The notes beneath the pieces are model-generated. The model saw only the letters and a list, made by a program, of their open reading frames with translations, was not told the DNA's origin and ran no database searches. The position numbers and the translations under genes were made by a program. A DNA stretch of 64,000 bases from Dehalococcoidia bacterium (GTDB taxonomy: Bacteria > Chloroflexota > Dehalococcoidia > SM23-28-2 > RBG-16-64-32): NCBI GenBank assembly GCA_030649945.1, contig JAUSFE010000054.1, positions 1-64,000 of the forward strand, read 5' to 3'. Below, piece by piece: positions 57,164 to 64,000 of the stretch (positions within the stretch are counted from its first letter, which is position 1; each line of letters begins with the position of its first letter).

Positions 57164-59530
57164 TCAGGGGGCGAAGGGACACGCCCTGAAGAAGGCCGGC
57201 TGTCCTCCGAACATTGGAGGCCGTGCCGTGCTTCCGGTAACAGCAGGGTTGAGGCTATTGAGATCGGAGATGTTGATCACAGAGTCCGGAGCGAGGTTCC
57301 AGCGGGCCAGCCCGGGATCGTACGGATCAGGTACCGTGTGGCCGAACTTGTTGAACGATCCGTCCGGCCGTATCGGGATGATGAAGCTATTGAGATCGCC
57401 GATATCAAGAGCGTTGTTCGCGTCAAGGTCGGCGGGCCAGCCGTCGTTGCCACAGGGGTCCAGAGGGCCGGTTCCCAGAGAGGCTTCCACGGCCCCGGCA
57501 AACCCATCGCCGTCGAGGTCCGAGGCAGGGTAGGGCCCAGCCACGGTGCTGCAGTCAACTTCGGAGTAGACAAAGCCGCCGCCTTCAGGAATGGCGATCG
57601 GGAGGTCCGTTGCGACGCAGCGCTCCGCCCCTGGCAGAACGATCTCGAACTCCTCGATCGTGCCCACGTTCGGTGTGGAGACATCCCTCACTTCCAGCCT
57701 CCACGCTTGAGTCGCCGTGGGGGGCAGATAGGGAGCGCAGGCGCTTCCGGGCACGGACGAGAGGTCCTCATAGCCAACGAGGTCGTCTGCCTTATCCGAC
57801 TGGCTTGGGTTCCAGACGTCTACTGTACACGCGGGGCTGGAGGGGCCTCCCACCAAGAGGTTTATCTCCAAGTCTCCCCGGTTCGGATGCAGGATGCGAA
57901 GATAGGCGTAAGGGAAGTCGGTCACGGGGCCCGTGTCAGAGATGCCGCGGGCGGAGAAGACGCTATCGATGGTGGCGACATGGGCTCCCTTGAACAGAAT
58001 CGTGTCGACCAATCGGATGGCGGCGGCCGCCTCGGCAAAGGTGGACACGGGGTCCAGATAGAAGTGGCTATCTAGCACGAGGGTGAGTGCCAGATCACGA
58101 GCGGCCTGATCGTTCCCTAACGCCTCCACCAGATCCCACAGGGCGCCGCCCCAGATGAGGCCGGCGCAATGAGGCTCCGCCGGCTGTCCCGGCGGCGGGA
58201 AGGGCCGGCAGGCGTCAAAGTCCTCGGGATAATGCTTGGTGTTGTCCAGGGTTCGCAGTCCGGGCGAGCCGCCGCACTTGTTGTTTGCGATGTTGAACCA
58301 CTCGGCCAGGCAGGGATCGCCGGAGACCGCCGCGGCCAGGAAATCGCCGAACCCCTCTCCCATCGCCCAGGCTTGTTCGGCCGCGGAGGCGCTGCCGAAG
58401 CCCCAGCCCGGCACCTGGCTGTCCTGAATAGCATGGGCGTACTCGTGGACGATGACATCGGCGTCCTCGGCGGCGTCGGTGTGCTGAGGACAGCCGCTGG
58501 CACCGGAGTCTCCGAAGTGGATCCCGCGGTCGACTGAATCGTAGAACGCGTTGCAATCGTTGAAGTAGTGAGCATGGGCAGGGATGGCGTGATCCAGGAT
58601 GCCGCTCGCGCCGCTGAAGCCCAGCGACTGTATCTTCCGCTGCACCGCGTCCACGTGGCGGTAGACCATGACCTCCTCAAAGCGATCATTACTGCAAGGA
58701 TAGACATAGCTGCGGCTGGCCTCTTCAGCCTGCCCCGCCGTCTTGTAGGCGCCCGTGATCCCCGGCGCCGTCAGGTCCACGAACTCACCCTTGAGCTTGT
58801 TCTGTCCCGACTGGATGCCCAGAAGAGTCCTGGTCTGGTACTGCCCGGCCAGCAGCAGCTCGTTGGCCGAGCTGTCGCAGTCCGGAGGGGGAGGGATGCT
58901 GCCACCTGAGCTTTTCGCCGGATTGGGGTCGAAGACCCGCCCGCTATCGAAGCGGAGGAGGTTCTCCTTGAGGAGCACCTCGCCGTTGTCCGCCCGCAGC
59001 ACCACTAACCAGGAGGCCACAGGATCGACGGTTGGCACGATCAGCTGCCAGGCGCGGACGTACTGGGCTCCCGAATCGAAGTACACGGGCTCTACGGCGA
59101 CGTCGCCCCGAAGGTCGCCTCCTTCCGGTATGACGACAGCTTTGGCAGCGGCTATCGCCGCGTCCGCGTCGAGGCGGACGGCGTCAAGCGTGGCCGACGG
59201 CCCCGACCGATAGCGGCTGAGGACGAAGGGCGCGTGGCCCTTGGGCAGACTGACCGTAACGTCCCCGCCAAAGACGGGGATGCCGTTGATCGTCTGCTGA
59301 AAACGGACGTGCTGGCCGCTCAGGCTCTGCCGGACGCTGACTTCCCGCAGGTCGTGTAAGTCGGCTGACAAGCCGAAGCGCTGGGCGTTTCGAATCAGGT
59401 GCTGCCTGGCTGCGGAGACGGGGTCATCCGGCTGGAAGGCGACCGTTTGCGTCTTGCCCAGCATCAACACCAGCGGCAGGACCACCAGGGCGAGGAGGGA
59501 CAGGAGGACCTGCCTTGACCGAGGGTTCAT
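57164..59530 (-). CDS. M36-type (fungalysin-like) secreted metallopeptidase with P-domain and dockerin-like C-terminus
   Basis: The product is 788 aa. Signal peptide (about 7-31). Propeptide FTP/PepSY-like region (about 40-200): VRFQQTINGIPVFGGDVTVS. Catalytic domain about 220-545: zinc motif HEYAH at 362-366 (Glu363 catalytic) and downstream GEGFGDFLAAAVSGDP with Glu392 as probable third ligand, as in M36 peptidases. A proprotein-convertase-like P-domain (about 565-660) follows, with WRLEVRDVSTPNVGTIEEFE. Residues 691-788 hold two dockerin-like units (ADLDANNALDIGDLNSFI and WNLAPDSVINISDLNSLNP) and the RPPMFGGQPAFFRACPFAP tail shared with the protein at 51266. Secreted, self-processed protease; attachment through the C-terminus is an inference. 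Confidence 0.85.
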   Translation of the reverse strand: MNPRSRQVLLSLLALVVLPLVLMLGKTQTVAFQPDDPVSAARQHLIRNAQRFGLSADLHDLREVSVRQSLSGQHVRFQQTINGIPVFGGDVTVSLPKGHAPFVLSRYRSGPSATLDAVRLDADAAIAAAKAVVIPEGGDLRGDVAVEPVYFDSGAQYVRAWQLIVPTVDPVASWLVVLRADNGEVLLKENLLRFDSGRVFDPNPAKSSGGSIPPPPDCDSSANELLLAGQYQTRTLLGIQSGQNKLKGEFVDLTAPGITGAYKTAGQAEEASRSYVYPCSNDRFEEVMVYRHVDAVQRKIQSLGFSGASGILDHAIPAHAHYFNDCNAFYDSVDRGIHFGDSGASGCPQHTDAAEDADVIVHEYAHAIQDSQVPGWGFGSASAAEQAWAMGEGFGDFLAAAVSGDPCLAEWFNIANNKCGGSPGLRTLDNTKHYPEDFDACRPFPPPGQPAEPHCAGLIWGGALWDLVEALGNDQAARDLALTLVLDSHFYLDPVSTFAEAAAAIRLVDTILFKGAHVATIDSVFSARGISDTGPVTDFPYAYLRILHPNRGDLEINLLVGGPSSPACTVDVWNPSQSDKADDLVGYEDLSSVPGSACAPYLPPTATQAWRLEVRDVSTPNVGTIEEFEIVLPGAERCVATDLPIAIPEGGGFVYSEVDCSTVAGPYPASDLDGDGFAGAVEASLGTGPLDPCGNDGWPADLDANNALDIGDLNSFIIPIRPDGSFNKFGHTVPDPYDPGLARWNLAPDSVINISDLNSLNPAVTGSTARPPMFGGQPAFFRACPFAP

Positions 59531-59598
59531 GCTGCGATTCTACCACCCGCACGGAGGGTGAATCACCTGTCTCCGGGACGACCTGTAGCGGGGCGCCG

Positions 59599-59626
59599 CC
59601 CCTGAGTTAGCCTGCGTGCTCAGGGG
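59599..59626 (-). terminator. Hairpin overlapping the stop of the RTX-stalk gene
   Basis: CCCCTGAG (59599-59606) and CTCAGGGG (59619-59626), a perfect 8-bp stem that includes the stop codon of the minus-strand gene. A smaller GGGGC/GCCCC stem is next to it. No U-run, so termination efficiency is uncertain. Confidence 0.45.
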
Positions 59627-62178
59627 GAGCTAATGGTGGTCGTCGTCGTCGTCGTGGTGTCGTCTTGACGGTCTCGGAGTCTGAATTCGCAGGCCACGAA
59701 GGTGTCATGGCCGTCGCCGCCGCGGCAGACGTCGAGATGCGGGCCGCCATCCAGGAGGTCGTCGCCATCGCCGCCGAAGAGGATGTCGTTGCCGGATCCA
59801 CCGTGCAGTTCGTCATCTCCGTCGCCGCCGTTGAGAACGTCCTCGCCATCGCCGCCGTCGATCCAGTCATCGCCGTCCTGACCGAAGACGAGGTCGTTCC
59901 CGGCCCCGGCGCAGATCGTATCGTCGCCGTCGCGACCGAAGATCAGGCTGCTGCCGCCCACATCGACTATCACGTCATCGCCGGAGGTCCCGATGATCAG
60001 CCCGGAGCCGACTCTCGTGGCCGGCTTGCCGTCGCAGGTCGGGCCCGCTCCGGGTGTTGCGGTGGCCGTCGGCGTCGGGGTGGCCGTGGGGGTGGCCGCC
60101 GCTGTCGCCGTGGGAGTGGCCGTTCGCGTCGGAGTGGCCGTGGCGGTGGCTGTTCGTGTAGGCGTGGCCGTGGCAGTAGAGGTGGCGGTCGCCGCTGCTA
60201 TCTGGGTAGGGGTGGGCGTTGGAGTTGCCGTGGCGGTGGCCGTGGCCGTCGGGGTGGCCGTCGCTGTCGGTGTTGCCGTGGCCGCGGCTGTGGCGGTGGC
60301 CGTGGCCGTGGCCGTCGGTGTGGCAGTGGCCGTCGGCGTTGCCGTGGCCGCGGGTGTGCCGGTTGCCGTCGCTGTGGCGGTTGCTGTCGCCGTAGGGGTA
60401 GCCGTCGCTGTCGCCGTGGCGGTCGCCCCCGCTATCTGGGTAGGGGTGGGCGTTGGAGTTGCCGTTGCCGTGGCGGTGGCCGTGGGGGTGGCCGTCGCCG
60501 TCGCCGTGGCCGTCGCCGTTGCCGTCGGTGTGGCAGTGGCCGTGGCCGTCGGTGTTGCCGTTGCCGTGGCGGTCGCCCCCGCTATCTGGGTGGGGGTGGC
60601 CGTGGCCGTGGCGGTTGAGGTCGGCGTAGGAGTGGCGGTCGCCTGGGTCGGCGTTGCCGTCGCCGTGGCCGTGGCCGTGGCGGTGGGGGTGGCCGTCGGT
60701 GTCGCCGTGGCCGTCGCCGTTGCCGTCGGTGTGGCAGTGGCCGTGGCCGTCGGTGTTGCCGTGGCCGTGGCGGTTGAGGTCGGCGTAGGAGTGGCGGTCG
60801 CCTGGGTCGGCGTTGCCGTCGCCGTGGCCGTTGAGGTCGGCGTAGGAGTGGCGGTCGCCGCCGCTATCTGGGTCGGCGTTGCCGTTGGAGTTGCCGTCGC
60901 CGTGGCTGTGGCCGTCGCAGTGGGGGTTGCCGTCGCGGTGGCGGTCGGGGCCGCGGGTGTGCCGGTTGGCGACGCTGTGGGGGTTGCCGTGGCGGTGGCC
61001 GTCGGTGTTGCCGTGGCCGTGGCGGTGGCCGCGGGTATGGCGGTGGCGGTGGCCGTCGGTGTGGCCGTAGCCGCGGCTGTAGCCGTGGCCGTCGCCGTGG
61101 CGGTGGCCGTCGGTGTCGCCGTGGCCGCGGCGGTGGCGGTGGCTGTGGCCGTCGGTGTTGCCGTGGCCGTGGCGGTGGCCGTCGCCGTGGGGGTCGCTGT
61201 AGGCCCAGCGCCGTTGCAGTGGAACTCCTCGCCCGCCGAGTCGCCGATGACCGTTCCCACGTCGGCACCGTCCTTGCTCACCGCCACGAGGGTGCCATCG
61301 TTGGTAGTCGTGATCGGGAAGTCGACGTTGGCGGTGTCCTTCACGCTGACGCCGGTGAGGGTGAGGGTGGCTATGCCGGCGGCGTTGCCGTCGATAAGGG
61401 CGCGCGAGAGCACCCCGGGGCCGGTCTCAGACGGGCCGGAGTCTGAGACGCCGTGGCTGAGCGGGGACACCGTTACGGGAGCGGTCGTGATGTTGCTGAA
61501 CGGACTCGTTGCCCCAACACTACTGATGAGGAAGAAGGGGCTCGGCGCGTTGGCGCCGCCAAGTCCGTCAATCAGGTCGGGGGTCCAGTTGAGCGTCCAG
61601 CCGAAGGCGGTCATGAACTCACCGCCGGGGATGCCGCCGCCGGGACCTGGCTGGGAGCCGATCGTGATGTCGATCCTGGCGCGGTCGATGGTGTCCTCAT
61701 TGGCGTTGAGGATTCCGTCGTCCCATATCTCGATGCAGGTCTCCCGCGTGCTCAGGGTCGTCACGCAGCCGTCGTCGGCCGTGAAGTCGAAGACGTCACC
61801 CGCACCTGGCGTGCCGCTTTCGTCGAGGTCGACCTTGTCATCATCGAGGCCGTTGCCGCAGAGGCCGAACTCCGGAGGCCCTACGGCGGCCGGACCGCTG
61901 GTGCAGCCGTCATCGGCTGTGCCGTCAATGTCGTCATCAATCAAATCGCCGCAGGGCGGGCTGGTCTGGTACCCCTCGGAATCGGGTACCGTGTCGCCGT
62001 TGCGGTCTCCCGCCCCGGGGACGCCGTTACCGGCTTCATTCATATCGATCGATATCTGATTGATCGTGCCGACGGCGGTGGCGCCCTGCAGCTGCCAAGC
62101 GGCCACCACCGCCGCCGCCAACAGGAGGGCCATGATCGTCGCGGCGGCTACGGTTCTGGCGGAGAAACTACCTCTCAC
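59620..62178 (-). CDS. Secreted protein: Ca-rich and cohesin-like N-terminus, Thr/Ala/Pro stalk, RTX repeats
   Basis: The product is 852 aa from GTG 62178 (GGAAGGGG upstream). Signal peptide about 8-36. Residues about 41-140 are Asp-rich with DGLIDDDIDGTADDGC-type motifs. Residues about 163-300 form one beta-domain (ARIDITIGSQPGPGGGIPGG, FGWTLNWTPDLIDG, GIATLTLTGVSVKDTANVDF) whose strand order resembles cohesin-type domains; this is tentative. A stalk of TATATP-type repeats (326-711) is followed by RTX nonapeptides (about 729-832; GRDGDDTICAGAGNDLVFGQ, GGSGNDILFGGDGDD) that bind Ca2+, and a poly-Thr end (TTTTTTTTISSP). The RTX block may act as the export or folding signal. Confidence 0.8.
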   Translation of the reverse strand: MRGSFSARTVAAATIMALLLAAAVVAAWQLQGATAVGTINQISIDMNEAGNGVPGAGDRNGDTVPDSEGYQTSPPCGDLIDDDIDGTADDGCTSGPAAVGPPEFGLCGNGLDDDKVDLDESGTPGAGDVFDFTADDGCVTTLSTRETCIEIWDDGILNANEDTIDRARIDITIGSQPGPGGGIPGGEFMTAFGWTLNWTPDLIDGLGGANAPSPFFLISSVGATSPFSNITTAPVTVSPLSHGVSDSGPSETGPGVLSRALIDGNAAGIATLTLTGVSVKDTANVDFPITTTNDGTLVAVSKDGADVGTVIGDSAGEEFHCNGAGPTATPTATATATATATPTATATATAAATATPTATATATATATAAATATPTATATAIPAATATATATPTATATATPTASPTGTPAAPTATATATPTATATATATATPTATPTQIAAATATPTPTSTATATATPTQATATPTPTSTATATATPTATATATPTATATATATPTATPTATATATATATPTQATATPTPTSTATATATPTQIAGATATATATPTATATATPTATATATATATATPTATATATATPTPTPTQIAGATATATATATPTATATATATATGTPAATATPTATATPTATATATATAAATATPTATATPTATATATATPTPTPTQIAAATATSTATATPTRTATATATPTRTATPTATAAATPTATPTPTATATPGAGPTCDGKPATRVGSGLIIGTSGDDVIVDVGGSSLIFGRDGDDTICAGAGNDLVFGQDGDDWIDGGDGEDVLNGGDGDDELHGGSGNDILFGGDGDDLLDGGPHLDVCRGGDGHDTFVACEFRLRDRQDDTTTTTTTTISSP
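60046..61203 (-). repeat. Long Thr/Ala/Pro-coding tandem repeat (1.16 kb)
   Basis: Irregular units of 6, 18, 24, 30 and 36 bp made of GCC/GTC-GTGGC(C) blocks encode TATATATP-like and PTQIAAATATP-like units. Larger blocks recur, for example the segment encoding PTQIAGATATATATPTATAT. All three antisense frames are open, including a 688-residue Val/Ala/Gly frame, as a compositional artefact. Confidence 0.9.
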
Positions 62179-62254
62179 CGCACCCCTTCCGGCACGAAAC
62201 GCTAGACCGATCCGTCCCCTGGACAGACCGTGTGCAAATTCACTTCAAGCATTC

Positions 62255-62284
62255 ATTTAAGCTTGCCAGTCATAATCCTGTCAA
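62255..62284 (-). promoter_or_regulatory. Promoter of the RTX-stalk gene
   Basis: On the minus strand, perfect TTGACA (62284-62279), 18-bp spacer, TTAAAT (62260-62255), about 77 nt before the GTG start. It is divergent from the promoter at 62347-62376. Confidence 0.55.
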
Positions 62285-62346
62285 GTAGATTGGGCGATTA
62301 TCACAATCATTAAGCCGGTGGTTAGCCCGAGCAATCCCAGCGGGAA

Positions 62347-62376
62347 TTGACGCTACCGCGAGCGGCGTCTTACGAT
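62347..62376 (+). promoter_or_regulatory. Leaderless-type promoter of the 62385 lipoprotein gene
   Basis: TTGACG (62347-62352), 18-bp spacer, TACGAT (62371-62376), ATG 8 nt later. It has the same geometry as the promoters at 16380 and 17380. Confidence 0.62.
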
Positions 62377-62384
62377 GGGCTTCA

Positions 62385-63227
62385 ATGAGAAACGCGAGGA
62401 TTGGGACGACTCCTCCGGCTGGGTCAGGGAGCGTGCTTCCTCGCCTATTTGGAAGATATTCCGTTGTCGTTCTGGCGGTTGCCGCGATCGCTCTGTCCTG
62501 CAACGGCGACGGCAGCGAGACCGCTACCCCGACCGTGCCGGATGGCGGCGGCAGCGAAACCGCCACCCCGACCGCGCCTGATGGTGGCGGCAACGAGACC
62601 GCCACCCCGGCCGCGCCGGATGCTGCGGCCAATCTCTTCCTGAACCCCAGCCTGGAAGACGGCACCGATCCCTGGTTCTCCCTCAAGCCCGATGACGGCC
62701 CGTTCACCCGGTCGGACGCCTTCGCTCATTCGGGAAAGTACAGCGCCAAGCTCGAGATGCGCGACCCGGCGGCGGCAACTGGGGCAAAGGTCTACTACCT
62801 CGTGCAGGAGATAACGCCAAAGGAGTTTCCCGAGTTCCTCAGCGGGAACTATCGGGTGGAGAAGTGGCAGAAAGGGACAGCCAAGCAGTACCTCCAGTTC
62901 GTGGTGATCGCGTTCGGCGTGGATAATCTGGCGGGCGGCTACCCGAACCACCAGATTCGATACCCGCTGGCCGGGATCGATAGCCCCCCCTTCGCCATCT
63001 CGAACGCCCACTTCAGGTTCCTTGGGAAGGATCAGCCGGTGCTGGGAGAGTGGGTACACTTCGAAGCGAACGTCAAAGAGGACTTCGAGCGGCTGTGGGG
63101 AGCGGCCCCGAAGGGGTTCGACAAACTCCGCATTCTCTTTGAAGTGCGCTGGGACGACAAAGCGCCGGGCAACACGGCCGAGGCAGACGTCTACTACGAC
63201 GATCTCTACTTCGGCCCGGCGCCGTGA
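62385..63227 (+). CDS. Lipoprotein with carbohydrate-binding-like jelly-roll domain
   Basis: The product is 280 aa. Signal region RYSVVVLAVAAIALSCNGDG ends in a lipidation Cys, about 39 residues in. Three in-frame copies of a roughly 13-residue DGGGSETATPTAP unit form a linker (about 45-80). The domain (about 83-280) reads NLFLNPSLEDGTDPWFSL, AHSGKYSAKLEMRDP and ends EADVYYDDLYFGPAP, the typical opening (N.SFE.G...W) and ending (DD..F) of CBM4/9-like jelly-roll domains. Sugar binding is the family expectation, not shown. The stop overlaps the start of the next FG-GAP gene (GTGA), so they are coupled. Confidence 0.75.
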   Translation: MRNARIGTTPPAGSGSVLPRLFGRYSVVVLAVAAIALSCNGDGSETATPTVPDGGGSETATPTAPDGGGNETATPAAPDAAANLFLNPSLEDGTDPWFSLKPDDGPFTRSDAFAHSGKYSAKLEMRDPAAATGAKVYYLVQEITPKEFPEFLSGNYRVEKWQKGTAKQYLQFVVIAFGVDNLAGGYPNHQIRYPLAGIDSPPFAISNAHFRFLGKDQPVLGEWVHFEANVKEDFERLWGAAPKGFDKLRILFEVRWDDKAPGNTAEADVYYDDLYFGPAP

Positions 63228-64000
63228 CAGGCCGAGAACGGCGGGTGAACTGGTCTCGCCGGGCGGACGGCCCACTGGCGGGCATCCTCGCCCTGCTCCT
63301 CGTCTCTTGCGCTCGCGGCGGCACCGAGCGCGCCCCGACCGCGACCCCCACGGAAACCGCTCCTGCCACGGTATCGCCACGGCCGGCGCCCGTATGCGAG
63401 GGCGCTCTGCCCCCCGCCCTGGGCCTAACCGTGTTCGGGGCGGAAGCGCGCGATTTCCTGGCCGACCGGTTCTCGCTCGCCAGCGGTGACTTCAATGGTG
63501 ACGGACGAGACGACCTGCTCCTCGGCGCGCCTCTTGCGGACGGCCTCAACAATTCGCGCGAATCGGGCGGAGAGGCATACGTCATCCTTGGCAGGGACTC
63601 ACCACCCTCCGTCATCGACCTAAATGACGGGAAGGCCGACCTGACCGTCTACCCGGAGGGGCAAGGCATCAACCTGGGCTTCACGGTGGCAGCCGGCGAC
63701 GTCAACGGTGACGGCATCGACGACGCCCTGGTTGGGGCGCGATTCGCAGCAGCCGGCGGGAAGGGCGTGGCGGGAAAGGCCTACGTGATTTTCGGGGGCC
63801 CTGAGCTGAGACCAACGGTGGACACCGCCGACAGCCAGCAGGACGTGACGGTGGCTGGCATCGACGGCGGGGATCAGCTATCGATCGCGCTGGGAAGCGG
63901 CGATGTCGATGGCGACGGCGTTGACGATATCATCCTGGGCGCCTCAGGGGCGGCAGGGCCCGGCCAGGACCGCCCATCGGCGGGGGAGGTGTACGTCGTA
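63224..64000 (+). CDS. FG-GAP (integrin-alpha-like) propeller lipoprotein, copy 4 (5' part)
   Basis: The reading frame runs off the window end; 259 codons are present. GTG 63224 overlaps the preceding stop; GTG 63245 is the alternative. Signal peptide LAGILALLLVSCARGG with lipobox Cys, then a Thr/Pro linker. The first blades are GLTVFGAEARDFLADRFSLA, GDFNGDGRDDLLLGAPLADG, GDVNGDGIDDALVGARFAA and GDVDGDGVDDIILGASGAAG, each followed by EAYVILG-type strands. It is collinear with the three other FG-GAP proteins in the window. Coupling to the carbohydrate-binding-like lipoprotein suggests the pair works on the same surface ligand. Confidence 0.85.
   Translation, partial: MTGRERRVNWSRRADGPLAGILALLLVSCARGGTERAPTATPTETAPATVSPRPAPVCEGALPPALGLTVFGAEARDFLADRFSLASGDFNGDGRDDLLLGAPLADGLNNSRESGGEAYVILGRDSPPSVIDLNDGKADLTVYPEGQGINLGFTVAAGDVNGDGIDDALVGARFAAAGGKGVAGKAYVIFGGPELRPTVDTADSQQDVTVAGIDGGDQLSIALGSGDVDGDGVDDIILGASGAAGPGQDRPSAGEVYVV

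Noticed and set aside
59993-62059. 688-residue Val/Ala/Gly-rich open frame on the plus strand
   Set aside because: It is the antisense of the Thr/Ala/Pro stalk and cohesin-like region; alternating GTG/GCC codons are forced by the sense repeat, and there is no start signal or recognisable domain.

Overview
This is a 64 kb window of high-GC bacterial chromosome. It most likely comes from a member of the Chloroflexota (Dehalococcoidia-like lineages fit best). Three observations support this. There are three large membrane proteins with the YYYFG motif of the DUF2298 / Chlor_Arch_YYY family (TIGR03662), known mainly from Chloroflexi and some Archaea. Next to them is a TIGR03663 (Agl23-type) protein, a family known to co-occur with TIGR03662. 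Finally, exported proteins are nearly all lipoproteins or membrane-anchored proteins, with no recognisable outer-membrane machinery. The assignment is inference from family content, not from a marker gene. I found no rRNA, tRNA, CRISPR array, transposase or phage gene.

Region 1 (about 1-28.6 kb) is a membrane glycoconjugate locus. It holds the end of a lysylphosphatidylglycerol-synthase/flippase-like membrane protein, an FAD-dependent oxidoreductase, three DUF2298/YYY proteins (one fused to an N-terminal GT39-like glycosyltransferase, 1533 aa), and further GT-C-type membrane proteins (GT39, TIGR03663, PTPS-related). It also has a GtrA protein, an Alg5-like GT2, a methyltransferase, two NHL beta-propellers and two PQQ-dehydrogenase-like lipoproteins. 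Together these could transfer lipid-linked sugars across the membrane and onto surface molecules. No substrate can be read from the sequence.

Region 2 (about 28.6-64 kb) is a secretome island. It contains a membrane-anchored prealbumin-like protein with a Thr/Ala/Pro repeat stalk, three TolB/WD40-like propellers, four FG-GAP (integrin-alpha-like) propellers and a parallel beta-helix lipoprotein. Also present are a ZnuA-like metal-binding lipoprotein, several small lipoproteins of unknown function, an M36-type metallopeptidase, a thrombospondin-type-3 protein, and an RTX protein with a repeat stalk. Interspersed are a MacB/LolD-type ABC transporter, an ACP and an LpxL-like acyltransferase that seems to lack its catalytic His, a membrane-anchored caspase/CHAT-like protein of an uncharacterised family, and an OmpR/HAMP-kinase two-component pair.

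The observations most worth following are these. (1) The YYY/Agl23 locus with its GT39-YYY fusion and propeller fusion. (2) A nearly identical two-repeat dockerin-like C-terminus ending in a fixed FGGQPAFF..ACP tail, shared by two secreted proteins in a window that also encodes a possible cohesin-like domain. (3) The caspase-like membrane protein. (4) Repeated placement of good -35/-10 promoters only 4-15 nt before start codons, suggesting leaderless or near-leaderless transcription of lipoprotein genes. (5) A two-copy intergenic module with a TTAACCG-A-CGGTTAA palindrome.
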